From Streptomyces sp. DG1A-41 (lineage in GTDB: Bacteria; Actinomycetota; Actinomycetes; Streptomycetales; Streptomycetaceae): a stretch of DNA of 64,000 bases. The translations under genes were made by a program, and so were the position numbers. The notes under the pieces are model-generated. The model worked only from the letters and a program-made list of their open reading frames with translations, did no database searches and was not told the DNA's origin. Where the stretch lies: positions 7,897,001 to 7,961,000 of the forward strand of contig NZ_CP146350.1 in assembly GCF_037055355.1 (NCBI RefSeq), read 5' to 3'. Positions within the stretch are counted from its first letter, which is position 1. Each line of letters starts with the position of its first letter. Positions 18,979 through 29,642 of the stretch are shown in pieces.

Positions 18979-19357
18979 ACTCCGGCGACTGGTTCAACAC
19001 CTGGGACCGCACGGACGTGAAGCGCGCGTACGTCTCCCCGTCCCGCGACTCCGGCCGGAACGCCGCCACGCGGTGGCAGTTCTGGAAGGCCAGGGTGATG
19101 CCGAAGTGGCGTTCCAGGCTCGTGCGGATCGCGTCGCTGGCGAGGGCGCGCAGGAGTTGGCCGCGTTCCTGTTCGGAGGGGGGAGGGGTTTGGTTGTCGG
19201 TGAAGTCGACCTGGCCGTTGTGGAGTTCCGTGGCGAGGGAGGCTATCAGGTCGTAGGCGTAGGGGAGGGACGTGCGGACAGTGTCCACGAAGTCCTCCTC
19301 GCGGATGTCACCCTGCTCGGCTTCGGCGAGGAGCTTCGGGGAGACGTCGAGAGACAT
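18965..19357 (-). CDS. Conserved 130-residue protein, partner of the MinD-like ATPase
   Basis: I do not recognise this family. It is acidic and soluble, without membrane segments, and begins MSLDVSPKLLAEAEQGDI. A ribosome site is not obvious. It lies 57 bases downstream of the MinD/CooC-like ATPase on the same strand and is probably co-transcribed with it, so the two may act together. Confidence 0.7.
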   Translation of the reverse strand: MSLDVSPKLLAEAEQGDIREEDFVDTVRTSLPYAYDLIASLATELHNGQVDFTDNQTPPPSEQERGQLLRALASDAIRTSLERHFGITLAFQNCHRVAAFRPESRDGETYARFTSVRSQVLNQSPEFRDC

Positions 19358-19414
19358 GGGGGAGTGTCGTCCTGTCTGGTCGGGAGGTGCGGCGGTAAGG
19401 GGGCGGCGAGGAGG

Positions 19415-20374
19415 TCAGGTGCTGGGCCGGGTGCCCGGGACGTAGTCCGGGTCGATCTGGGCGGCCAGGTCCTCGCCCGTGCGTGCGTCCGCCCACGCTC
19501 GGGCGTTGCGCAGGTGGAACTCCACGGCGTGGCGGTGGAGCCGGTCCCAGTCGCGGGGGTGGGAGTCGACGGCCTCGCGGAGGATCGTCAGGGCGTGGCG
19601 GTTGTGCGGCTCCAGGGAGTCCAGCGCGTCCAGGCCGCCCTCGGTGCGGCCCTGTTCGGCCGCGCGGACCCAGGGGGACTGGACCAAGTAGGTCAGGAGG
19701 TCGTCGCCTACCTGTTCCTTGAGGAAGAGGAGGTCGTCCTCGCAGGTCACCTTGTTGCCGATGACCGCGATGCGGATGCCGAACCGTTCCGCGTGGTCGC
19801 GGTACTGGCGGTAGACCGAGACGCCCTTGCGGGTGGGTTCCGCCACCAGGAAGGTGATGTCGAAGCGGGTGAACAGGCCGGAGGCGAAGGCGTCCGCGCC
19901 CGCCGTCATGTCGACGACGACGTATTCGCCGGGGCCGTCGACCAGGTGGCCGAGGTACAGCTCGACCGCGCCCAGCTTGGAGTGGTAGCAGGCCACGCCC
20001 AGGTCGGACTCGTCGAACTCGCCCGTGACCATCAGCGGGACGCCGCCCGCCCGGCCGACGTGCCGCGCGTGAAGTTCGTCGTCGCCCAGTGGGCGCAGGA
20101 GGCGGGAGCCGCGTCCCGGGGGAGTTGTTTTGATCATCGCCTCGCGGGAGGTGATGCGTGGGTTCGTGCCGCGGAGGAGGTCCTTGATCTCGGCCAGGTG
20201 CTCGCCCAGGGGAGGGGCGGACTTCTCCTCGTCGCCGAGCGCCTCGGCCAGGTGCTGGTTGATGTCGCCGTCGATGGCGAGGACCGGGGCGCCGGAGCGC
20301 GCCAGGTGGCGGGAGAAGAGCGCCGACAGCGTGGTCTTGCCGCTGCCGCCCTTGCCGACGAACGCGACCCTCAC
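19415..20374 (-). CDS. MinD/ParA/CooC-superfamily ATPase
   Basis: A 319-residue P-loop ATPase with the deviant Walker A GKGGSGKTT at the N terminus, followed by LAIDGDINQHL and the Walker B-like VVVDMTAGADAF. This architecture fits CooC/MinD-type ATPases, which load metal centres or position proteins. It carries no DNA-binding domain, and no parB-like gene is adjacent, so a plasmid-partition role is unlikely. The start is GTG 20374. A sequence similar to a Zur box (20391-20405) lies just upstream, hinting at metal control. Confidence 0.8.
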   Translation of the reverse strand: MRVAFVGKGGSGKTTLSALFSRHLARSGAPVLAIDGDINQHLAEALGDEEKSAPPLGEHLAEIKDLLRGTNPRITSREAMIKTTPPGRGSRLLRPLGDDELHARHVGRAGGVPLMVTGEFDESDLGVACYHSKLGAVELYLGHLVDGPGEYVVVDMTAGADAFASGLFTRFDITFLVAEPTRKGVSVYRQYRDHAERFGIRIAVIGNKVTCEDDLLFLKEQVGDDLLTYLVQSPWVRAAEQGRTEGGLDALDSLEPHNRHALTILREAVDSHPRDWDRLHRHAVEFHLRNARAWADARTGEDLAAQIDPDYVPGTRPST

Positions 20375-20390
20375 GACCGCTCCGCTTTTT

Positions 20391-20405
20391 TGAAAATGGA
20401 TGTCA
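20391..20405. promoter_or_regulatory. Zur-box-like sequence
   Basis: TGAAAATGGATGTCA matches the streptomycete Zur consensus TGAAAATGATTTTCA, as I recall it, at 12 of 15 positions. It lies 17 bases before the ATPase start codon, in the divergent region shared with the lipoprotein gene. Confidence 0.35.
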
Positions 20406-20533
20406 TGTGGTTAGGTTTAGGAAGTGATCGTCGTCGCTGTCAAATCGCTTGCTCCATATGGGATTTTTTGTGGAGTCCGAGGGCCGGGTCCCCGGTCGGC
20501 CGACGCCTGGCCCTTGGTGCATATGCTGTGCAA

Positions 20534-22048
20534 GTGCGTGTTCTGAGCATCAAGAGTCCGAGTCCCTTCCGGTTCCTCGCCGCCCTCGTCCTCGTCCCGG
20601 GCCTGGCGGGCTGCTTCGCCTCCCCCGGCGGGGAGTCGTCGTCGGACGGCGGGCCGTCGGACTCGCGGCTGCGCGTCGCACTCGCCTTCCCTCCCGCCGA
20701 GAACTTCTCGCCGTACGGAGCCGACGCCACGCTCCTCAGCCGGCTCGGCGTCACCGAGGGGCTGACCGCCCTGGACGCCAACGGCGCCGCCGCCCCAGCG
20801 CTCGCCGAGTCCTGGCGCCGCGATAACGACCGCACATGGCGGTTCACCCTGCGCGAGGCAACCTTCCAGGACGGCACGGACGTCACCCCGTCCGCCGTGG
20901 CCGACGCGCTCACCCGCGCCACGAAGGCGAAACCCGTGCCCGCCGCCCTCGCCGGTGTCACCCTCGACGCCGAGGCCGACGGCAACCGCGGCATACGCGT
21001 CACCACCACCGCCGCCGACCCCGTCCTGCCCATGCGCCTATCCAGCCCGAGCCTGGCGATCCTCTCCCCGAAGGCGTACGAGAAGAAGGGCGCGCCCACG
21101 CCCGTCGGCACCGCCACCGGGCCCTTCGAGATCACCGAGGTCAGCAGCGGCGGCTCGGCGTCCCTCGACCGCTTCGACGACTACTGGGGCGGCCGCGCCC
21201 AGGCCTCCGGCATCGACGCGCGCTTCGTCAAGGACGGCACCGCACGCGCCAACGCCGTGCGCACCGGTGACGTCGACATCGCCGAGGCGATCCCCGTCGC
21301 CCAGGCCGCCACCCTCGACAAGGCGACCCTCAGGGAAGCCGGCACCACCCGGACGACAAGCCTTCACCTCAATACCAGGACCGGCCCCTTCAAGGACCCG
21401 AAGCTGCGTGCCGCCGCGCGCACGGCGGTCGACTCCTCCGTCATCGTCAAGGGCGTCTTCGAGGGGTACGCCGACCCGGGCGCGGGCATCTACGGTCCCG
21501 CCGTCACCTGGGCGGAGAGCAAGCGGATGAAGCCGTCCGGGCGCGCGAAGGCCGCCCGGCCCGACGGAACGTCCATCACCCTCGCCACCTACGACAACCG
21601 GCCCGAACTCCCCGAGGTCGCCCAGGTCGTGCAGCAGCAGCTCGAAATGGCCGGCTTCACGGTGAAGCTGGAGGTGCGCGAGTACTCACGGCTGGAGAGC
21701 GACGCGCTGGCCGGGAAGTTCGACGCGTTCATCGGCGCCCGCAACAGCCTGCTGGACACCGGCGACCCCGTCGGCGTCCTCGCCGGTGACTACACCTGCG
21801 ACGGCGGCTACAACCTGGCCCTGCTGTGCGACAAGAAGGTCGACCGGGCCGTCGAGAAGGCCGACGGGACGGACGGCACGGGCGAACGGCAGGACGCGGC
21901 CATGGCGGCCGAGGCCGCGATCCTCGGCACGGACGCGGTCGTGCCGCTGGCCCACCAGCAGATCATCGCCGGCGTCTCCACCAAGGTCCGGGGCGTCGTC
22001 CTCGACCCGTACGAGCGGGCCCTGGTGGGCACCGGGACGCGTCGCTGA
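20534..22048 (+). CDS. Family-5 extracellular solute-binding lipoprotein (ABC transporter)
   Basis: The product is about 504 residues. GTG 20534 is preferred, with GTG 20528 as an alternative; the frame is open far upstream but that part is not coding. The signal peptide ends in a lipobox, VPGLAGC, so the mature protein is lipid-anchored outside the cell. The rest is an SBP_bac_5 fold (FQDGTDVTPSAVADAL, GTGPFEI-like TATGPFEITEVSSGG) that binds oligopeptides, nickel chelates or similar solutes. No permease or ATPase genes are adjacent, so it is an orphan component. Confidence 0.85.
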   Translation: MRVLSIKSPSPFRFLAALVLVPGLAGCFASPGGESSSDGGPSDSRLRVALAFPPAENFSPYGADATLLSRLGVTEGLTALDANGAAAPALAESWRRDNDRTWRFTLREATFQDGTDVTPSAVADALTRATKAKPVPAALAGVTLDAEADGNRGIRVTTTAADPVLPMRLSSPSLAILSPKAYEKKGAPTPVGTATGPFEITEVSSGGSASLDRFDDYWGGRAQASGIDARFVKDGTARANAVRTGDVDIAEAIPVAQAATLDKATLREAGTTRTTSLHLNTRTGPFKDPKLRAAARTAVDSSVIVKGVFEGYADPGAGIYGPAVTWAESKRMKPSGRAKAARPDGTSITLATYDNRPELPEVAQVVQQQLEMAGFTVKLEVREYSRLESDALAGKFDAFIGARNSLLDTGDPVGVLAGDYTCDGGYNLALLCDKKVDRAVEKADGTDGTGERQDAAMAAEAAILGTDAVVPLAHQQIIAGVSTKVRGVVLDPYERALVGTGTRR

Positions 22049-22078
22049 CCGTCTCCCGCCGGGGTTCGCCGCCCCGAC

Positions 22079-22480
22079 TCACGCCGGCAGCTTCGTGTCG
22101 ATCACGCAGCTGATCTCGACCGCCTGTCCGGGAAAGGTGAGTTCGGTGACCCCCAGGGCCGTGCTGACCGGGCGGTGGGCGCCGAAGTACGCCCGGTTGC
22201 CCTCCGCCACCACGTCGGCGTTCTTCACCAGGTCCACCACGTACAGCGTCTGGGAGACGATCTGGTTGCGCGTGACGCCGTAGTGGGCCAGCACCCTGTC
22301 GAGGTTGGCGTAGGTCCCCTCCAGTTGAGTGGTGATGTCGTCCGTCGGGCGGAAGCCGCCCGCCTCGTCGAACGAGAGCTGTCCGGAGACGTGGATCAGA
22401 TCGCCGGACCTGATCGCCTGCGCGTAGCCGAAGTGGCTCTCGGCCGGTATGGCGTGGTCGTAGACATCGATCGTGGTCAT
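22079..22480 (-). CDS. RidA/YjgF-family protein
   Basis: A 133-residue protein of the Rid superfamily, which hydrolyses reactive enamine/imine intermediates. It has the family pattern HVSGQLSFD, GTYANLDRVLAHYG and an end of EISCVIDTKLPA. The conserved Arg near the C terminus that binds the substrate carboxylate in archetypal RidA is not seen in FPGQAVEISC, so it probably belongs to a different Rid subgroup. It is divergent from an HxlR regulator. Confidence 0.85.
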   Translation of the reverse strand: MTTIDVYDHAIPAESHFGYAQAIRSGDLIHVSGQLSFDEAGGFRPTDDITTQLEGTYANLDRVLAHYGVTRNQIVSQTLYVVDLVKNADVVAEGNRAYFGAHRPVSTALGVTELTFPGQAVEISCVIDTKLPA

Positions 22481-22602
22481 GGTTCCCGTCCTTCCGTTCC
22501 TTCGGTCGAGCGCGAACCCGCGCTCTCTTGTGGTTACTCGGAAACCGTAGGAGAGTGTGGGCCGACCTGGAAGAACGCACTTTTCAGTGACTGGGGAACC
22601 AG

Positions 22603-22983
22603 ATGGTGACCAAGCAGTTGAGGGACCTGCCGGAGAACGCGGACCTGCGGCGGGCCGACTCCCTGGCGCGGGAGATCTTCTCGGACGTCGCCAACAAGTG
22701 GGCGCTGCTGATCATCGAGGCCCTCGGTGAACGCACCCTGCGCTTCAGCGAGTTGCGCGACGAGGTCGAGGGCGTCAGCCACAAGATGCTCACGCAGAAC
22801 CTGCGGATGCTGGAGCGCAACGGCCTGGTCGACCGGAAGGTACATCCCACCGTGCCGCCGAAGGTCGAGTACACCCTCACCGAACCGGGCCGGGCCCTGC
22901 GCGCCACGGTCGATCTGATCTGCGGCTGGACCCATGAGTACCTCGGGCACATCGAGTCGGCGCGCGACCGGTTCGACGGCTGA
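22603..22983 (+). CDS. HxlR-family winged-helix regulator
   Basis: A 126-residue DNA-binding protein with the HxlR core IFSDVANKWALLIIEAL, the recognition helix SHKMLTQNLRMLERNGLV and the wing VPPKVEYTLTEPG. HxlR proteins often control a divergent neighbour in response to aldehydes, quinones or redox stress. Here the 122-base divergent region with the RidA-like gene suggests local control. A Cys is present only late in the chain (ICGW), so a thiol switch is not obvious. Confidence 0.85.
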   Translation: MVTKQLRDLPENADLRRADSLAREIFSDVANKWALLIIEALGERTLRFSELRDEVEGVSHKMLTQNLRMLERNGLVDRKVHPTVPPKVEYTLTEPGRALRATVDLICGWTHEYLGHIESARDRFDG

Positions 22984-22995
22984 CCGGGCAGGGCG

Positions 22996-23754
22996 TCACC
23001 TCGCGACCAGTTCCCGCATCTGCCGCCGGGCGGAGGTCGCCGAGACCTGCGAGGTCCGGTACAGCCACAGCACATCGCGTCCGAACGACCACACCAGCAG
23101 GCCCAGGGCCAGTGCCGCGACCCCGAAGCTGGCCGCGTACGGCAGCAGATCGGCGCCCGCCAGCAGCAGAAGGACGCCCTGAAGTGCCGCGACCGTCTTG
23201 CGGGCGGTGCTCGGCGGGAGTGCGGCGTTCAGCCAGGGCCAGATCCGGGCGGCGGCGACGAAGACGTACCGCATCCCGCCGATCAGCAGCACCCACGGGC
23301 CCAGTTGCGTCGACACGTACACGCTCAGCACCAGGATCAGGAACGCGTCGACCTCCATGTCGAAGCGCGCACCCAGCGGAGTCGAGGTTCCGGTACGGCG
23401 GGCGACCTTGCCGTCGACGCCGTCGAGGATCAGGGCCACCGCCGTCAGGCCGACGAAGAGCGACACGGGTGGTGAGCTCTGGAAGGAGTCCGCGACCAGC
23501 GCGGTGACCCCGCCGACGAGGGTGGCCCGGCCGAGGGTGACCCGGTTCGCCGCGCCGAACGAGCGCAGCCGGGAGCGGTGCAGGGCCCGGGAGAGCACTG
23601 CCCAGGTGGCGATCGCGAACGCGAGGCCGGTCAGCCAGCCCGCCGGGCCCATCCCGATCGCCGTGCCGATCAGGGCCAGCAGCAGGATCTGCACACCCGC
23701 CCCCAGGGCGGTCTCCTGCTGGAGCCTCGCGTCGTACGTGTTGTTCAGGGCCAC
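22996..23754 (-). CDS. CDP-alcohol phosphatidyltransferase family membrane protein
   Basis: A 252-residue integral membrane enzyme. The CDP-alcohol signature reads DGVDGKVARRTGT...GARFDMEVD, with all conserved Asp residues present, so it should transfer a phosphoalcohol or phosphosugar from a CDP-linked donor to an alcohol. About six hydrophobic segments flank it. The GTG start at 23754 gives VALNNTYDARLQ; the frame is open well upstream, but that region belongs to the divergent dehydrogenase. It is divergent from the GTP-derived pathway genes and may supply a lipid anchor or headgroup. Confidence 0.8.
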   Translation of the reverse strand: MALNNTYDARLQQETALGAGVQILLLALIGTAIGMGPAGWLTGLAFAIATWAVLSRALHRSRLRSFGAANRVTLGRATLVGGVTALVADSFQSSPPVSLFVGLTAVALILDGVDGKVARRTGTSTPLGARFDMEVDAFLILVLSVYVSTQLGPWVLLIGGMRYVFVAAARIWPWLNAALPPSTARKTVAALQGVLLLLAGADLLPYAASFGVAALALGLLVWSFGRDVLWLYRTSQVSATSARRQMRELVAR

Positions 23755-23862
23755 CGAACACCCTCCGGCCGTGTGACAGAGTCGATCAACGCCGCTACCT
23801 TGTGCGCGGCCTGTGCACCCCTCGGTACGCAAGCAGCTTCCCGATCGTTCAGGAGGACTTCG

Positions 23863-24828
23863 ATGAAGCACACCGGACGCGCGTTCTGGATCGACTCGCC
23901 TGGGCGAGGCACTGTCCGGGACGTCGCCCTGCCGGACCCGGGCGAGGGCGAGGTGCTGGTCCGGACGCTGTTCTCCGGCGTGAGCCGCGGTACGGAGACG
24001 CTGGTCTTCCGCGGCGGCGTGCCGGTCAGCCAGCACACGGCCATGCGGGCGCCGTTCCAGGAGGGCGACTTCCCGGGCCCGGTGAAGTACGGCTATCTCA
24101 ACGTCGGTGTCGTGGAGGAGGGACCCGAGGCGATCGCCGGCCGTACGGTGTTCTGCCTCTACCCGCACCAGACCCGGTACGTGGTCCCCGCGAGCGCCGT
24201 CACGCCCGTACCCGACACCGTGCCGGCCGAACGGGCCGTGCTCGCGGGGACTGTGGAGACCGCCGTCAACGCCCTGTGGGACGCCGCACCCCTGGTCGGC
24301 GACCGGATCGCCGTGGTCGGCGGGGGCATGGTCGGCTGCTCGGTGGCCGCCCTGCTCGCCCGGTTCCCCGGCGTCCGCGTCCAGTTGGTCGACGCCGACC
24401 CGGGCCGGGCCGGCATCGCCAAGGCCCTCGGTGCCGGCTTCGCCTCGCCCGAGGACGCCCTCGGCGAGTGCGACCTGGTCGTCCACGCCAGCGCCACCGA
24501 GCAGGGGCTCGCCCGGTCCCTGGAACTCCTCACCGCCGAAGGGACCGTGCTCGAACTGAGCTGGTACGGCGACCGGCAGGTGAGCGTGCCCCTCGGCGAG
24601 GCCTTTCACTCCCGGCGGCTCGTCATCCGCTCCAGCCAGGTCGGCACCGTCTCTCCGGCCCGGCCGCACCGCACCTACGCCGACCGGCTCGCCCTCGCCC
24701 TCGATCTGCTCGCCGACCCGGCCCTCGACGCCCTCGTCACCGGCGAGTCCGCCTTCGAGGACCTGCCCGACGTGCTGCCGAAGCTCGCCTCGGGCGAGAT
24801 TCCCGCGCTGTGCCACCGGGTCCGCTAC

Positions 24829-24843
<15 letters not shown>
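23863..24843 (+). CDS. Zinc-type (MDR) alcohol dehydrogenase-like protein
   Basis: The product is 326 residues from ATG 23863, behind a perfect AGGAGG at 23851-23856. It is of the medium-chain dehydrogenase/reductase type: GroES-like N-terminal fold (GEVLVRTLFSGVSRGTE) and Rossmann motif IAVVGGGMVGCSVAA with Asp in VQLVDAD, favouring NAD(H). Canonical zinc ligands are not evident. It resembles the dehydrogenases found with PTPS-fold genes and is the first gene of the rightward operon. Its substrate is unknown. Confidence 0.8.
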
Positions 24844-26603
<1,760 letters not shown>

Positions 26604-26607
<4 letters not shown>

Positions 26608-27662
26608 CGAACCCGGCGACGACCCACCAGAGCGGGACGATTCCGGTCCAGCCCGGGCCGAGGGAGGCTGCGCAGTCGATGGACGGCATGGTCGAGGGCG
26701 CGGGGCCGAGCGGGTATCCCGGGGCGTGGCAGGCCGCCGAGTCCGCGGATGCCGTCATCCCGGGCGCGGGCCCCTCCGGCACACCCGGCGCGCGGCCCAC
26801 CGTCAAGCTGCGTGAGGCCGACCCCGACGATCCGCCCCGTTACGCGCCCGAGTGGCTGGAGCTGCGGGAGCCGGCCGACGCCGTCGCGCGGGCGCACGAT
26901 CTGCTCGACCCGTTGCGCATCCGGCTCGCCAATCTGCCGGGCAGGCCCGGCGGTGTCGTCATCCACGACATCGGGTGCGGTACCGGCTCGATGGGCCGCT
27001 GGCTCGCCCCCTGCCTGGACGGGGCGCAGCACTGGATCCTGCACGACCGCGACCCCTATCTGCTGCACTTCGCGGCCGTCGCCTCCCCGCGCACCGCCGC
27101 CGACGGCAGCCGGGTCACCGTGGAGACGCGGCGCGGTGACGTCGCCCGCCTCACCGCGGACGCCCTGCACGGCGCGTCCCTGGTGACGGCGTCCGCCCTG
27201 CTGGACGTCCTCACCCGCGAGGAGATCGACACCCTCGCCGCCGCCTGCGCCGGAGCCGGCTGTCCCGCCCTGCTGACGCTGTCCGTCGCCGGCCGCGTGG
27301 AGCTGACGCCGTCGCACCCGCTGGACGCGGAGATCGCCCAGGCGTTCAACGACCACCAGCGCCGCGACGGTCTGCTCGGTCCCGACGCGGTGACGGTGGC
27401 GACCGAGGCGTTCTCCGAGCGTGGCGCGACGGTACGGCTGCATCCGAGCCCCTGGCGGCTCGGTCCCGAGCAGGCCGCGCTCACCGAGCAGTGGCTGCGC
27501 GGCTGGGTCGGCGCCGCCGTCGAGCAGCGCCCCGAGCTGAGCGCCCGGGCCGACGCCTACCTGGCCGAACGCCTGGCCGCCTGCGCCGCGGGGCAGTTGC
27601 GCGTCACGGTCCACCACACCGACCTGCTCGCCCTGTCCCGCCCGGCGGGCGGAGCGTCATGA
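26604..27662 (+). CDS. SAM-dependent methyltransferase with low-complexity N terminus
   Basis: The product is 352 residues. The first 70 or so are Pro/Gly/Ala-rich, with two near repeats (VEGAGPSGYPGA and IPGAGPSGTPGA), and look disordered. The class I methyltransferase fold starts at about residue 100, with motif I IHDIGCGTGSMG and an acidic loop HDRDPYLL. The ATG overlaps the glycosyltransferase stop (ATGA). The acceptor is unknown, though the operon suggests the same small-molecule or glycoconjugate product. Confidence 0.85.
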
Positions 27663-28996
27663 GCCCGCAGGCGACGGGGACACGCCCGCGACCGGCGTCG
27701 ACCGAGAGCGCCCGGTTTCCGGAGACCGGCAGCGGCCCGCGACGGGAATCCGGTGCTCCGGCACCGGCCGCCGCCGAGGCTGCGCGCCGTCCGGCCACCG
27801 GCATCGATGCCGCGCCGTCCGTGACCGACCCGGAGGCCTCTGGCCAGCGGGCCGGTTCCCCGTCGCCCGGCAGGATCCGTACCGCCCTCGCCCGGCTCGG
27901 CTCCCCCGCGGTCCGTACGCACCTCGGCACCTTCGCCGGAGTCGTGATCCTCGGGGTGCTGCTGTGGCGGCTGGGCACCGGGGTCTTCCTGGACGGGCTG
28001 CGCCGCATCGACGGGACGACCCTGGTGCTGGCGCTCGGGATCGGGCTCGTCACCACCGTGGTCAGTGCGTGGCGTTGGGCGCTCGTGGCCCGGGCGCTCA
28101 GGATCCGGCTGCCGTTCGGGCCGGCCGTAGCCGACTACTACCGGGCGCTCTTCCTGAACGCGGCGCTGCCCGGCGGTGTGCTCGGCGACGTGCACCGGGC
28201 GGTGCGGCACGGGCAGAGCGAGGGGGACGTGCGGCGAGGCGTGAAGGCCGTCGTCCTCGAACGGGCCGCCGGGCAGATCGCCTTGTTCGCCGTCGGGGCC
28301 GTGGTCCTGCTGACCATGCCGTCCCCGGTGCTGGCCGAGGCCCGGCACATCGCGCCGCTCGCGGTCCTGGCCGCACTCGGCGCACTCGCCGTCGTCCTCG
28401 CCCTGCGCATGAACCACGCGGCGCCCTCCCGCCGGGGCCGGGCGCTGCGCGCCATGCTGGCCGAGGCACGCGAGGGGCTGCTGTCCCGCCGCAACGGGCC
28501 CGGAGTCATCGTCTCCTCCGTGGTCGTCCTGGCAGGTTACGTCGCCATGTTCGTACTTTCCGCCCGCGTCGCCGGAGCCGCCGCCTCCGTGGCCGTCCTG
28601 GTGCCGCTCGCCGTACTCGCGCTGCTGGCCATGGGCCTGCCGCTGAACGTCGGCGGCTGGGGGCCGAGGGAGGGCGTCACCGCCTGGGCGTTCGGCGCCG
28701 CGGGCCTGGGCGCCGGCCGGGGACTCGCCGTCGCGGTCGTCTACGGGGTACTCAGCCTCGTGGCGAGCCTGCCCGGCCTGGTCGTGCTCGTGGCCCGCTG
28801 GTACACGGGCCTGCGTGCCGGGTCCCGGTCCCCCTCACCGGTCCCCGGACCCGGCCCCGCGACCGTGGCTGACTACTCGTCGGAGGTCAGCAGCGAGAAA
28901 TACGCCCCGAAGGAATCCGCCAGGCTCGCCAGGAGTTCCTTCCCCTTTTCCGTCGAACCCAGTGAAGGACGGCCGATGACACCGGAATCGGTATAA
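27659..28996 (+). CDS. Lysylphosphatidylglycerol synthase TM-domain family membrane protein
   Basis: The product is 445 residues. After a Pro/Ala/Arg-rich cytoplasmic N terminus of about 80 residues come about eight hydrophobic helices of the LPG_synthase_TM (AglD/UPF0104) type, including PLNVGGWGPREG, close to the conserved PxxxGGxGxRE motif. Such proteins act as lipid or glycolipid flippases. The ATG overlaps the methyltransferase stop. The last 124 bases run antisense into the creatininase gene. A one-base correction in the C-rich tract near 28840-28860 would instead end it at TGA 28870-28872, exactly abutting that gene. Confidence 0.82.
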   Translation: MSPQATGTRPRPASTESARFPETGSGPRRESGAPAPAAAEAARRPATGIDAAPSVTDPEASGQRAGSPSPGRIRTALARLGSPAVRTHLGTFAGVVILGVLLWRLGTGVFLDGLRRIDGTTLVLALGIGLVTTVVSAWRWALVARALRIRLPFGPAVADYYRALFLNAALPGGVLGDVHRAVRHGQSEGDVRRGVKAVVLERAAGQIALFAVGAVVLLTMPSPVLAEARHIAPLAVLAALGALAVVLALRMNHAAPSRRGRALRAMLAEAREGLLSRRNGPGVIVSSVVVLAGYVAMFVLSARVAGAAASVAVLVPLAVLALLAMGLPLNVGGWGPREGVTAWAFGAAGLGAGRGLAVAVVYGVLSLVASLPGLVVLVARWYTGLRAGSRSPSPVPGPGPATVADYSSEVSSEKYAPKESARLARSSFPFSVEPSEGRPMTPESV

Positions 28997-29601
28997 CCGG
29001 ACATGCCGAGGGTGAGCAGATGACGCCGGTCGTCAGCGACGAAATCGGAGGTCTCATAACCGGGGCGGAGCATTTCGGGATGAGCGTGCAGAAGGATGGA
29101 GGTCTCTATTTCCCCCGCGTGCATGTCGGTGAGCAGCGAGGTGACCACACCCGCCCGCTCCCGCGCCTCCTCCCAGTCCTCCGGGGCCGGGAAGAGCGCC
29201 ATCCGCTCGCCGCGGGCGGAGGATTCCTGAACGACGTTGCCCAGCACGTAGTTTCCGCCGTGCCCGTTGACCACCACCAGGGCGTCGACGCCCGACCGGC
29301 GAAGCGAAGCCGCTATGTCCCGTACCACCGCATGAAGGGTCACCGAGGAGATGCTCACGGTCCCCGGCCAGGCCGCGTGCTCGTGCGAGCACGAGATCGT
29401 CACCGGAGGAAGGAGGTGTACCGGGTACGCGCCGGCTATCTCCCGCGCGACGGCACAGGCGACGAGCGTGTCGGTCGCCAGCGGGAGATGCGGACCGTGC
29501 TGCTCGAAGCTCCCCACGGGAAGCACCGCGACCTGCCGTGAGACACCGGCGCCCCGCGTCCGTACGTCTTCCGTGGTGTCCGCCGGCACCAAGTCACTCA
29601 T
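28873..29601 (-). CDS. Creatininase-family amidohydrolase (possible formamide deformylase)
   Basis: A 242-residue metal-dependent amidohydrolase. The di-metal ligands are visible as Glu33, His35 and Asp44 in SFEQHGPHLPLATD, His114 in NGHGGN, and Glu164 or Glu166 in HAGEIETS. The family includes creatininase, MftE and the archaeal ArfB deformylase that acts on the formylated pyrimidine made from GTP. Its divergent neighbour, only 41 bases away, is a GTP cyclohydrolase predicted to make exactly that formylated product, so an ArfB-like deformylase is a reasonable inference. Confidence 0.85.
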   Translation of the reverse strand: MSDLVPADTTEDVRTRGAGVSRQVAVLPVGSFEQHGPHLPLATDTLVACAVAREIAGAYPVHLLPPVTISCSHEHAAWPGTVSISSVTLHAVVRDIAASLRRSGVDALVVVNGHGGNYVLGNVVQESSARGERMALFPAPEDWEEARERAGVVTSLLTDMHAGEIETSILLHAHPEMLRPGYETSDFVADDRRHLLTLGMSGYTDSGVIGRPSLGSTEKGKELLASLADSFGAYFSLLTSDE

Positions 29602-29642
29602 AACGTCACGGCCTTTCGTCTCTGCTTAGGAACTCGAGAATC

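Noticed and set aside
19415-20374. Plasmid partition (ParA) system indicating an integrated element
   Set aside because: There is no ParB, parS or DNA-binding domain, and the protein is closer to CooC/MinD types.
18962-20533. Upstream extension of the solute-binding lipoprotein frame to more than 1000 codons
   Set aside because: The extension is antisense to the MinD-like ATPase and its partner, and would place the lipobox in the middle of the protein.
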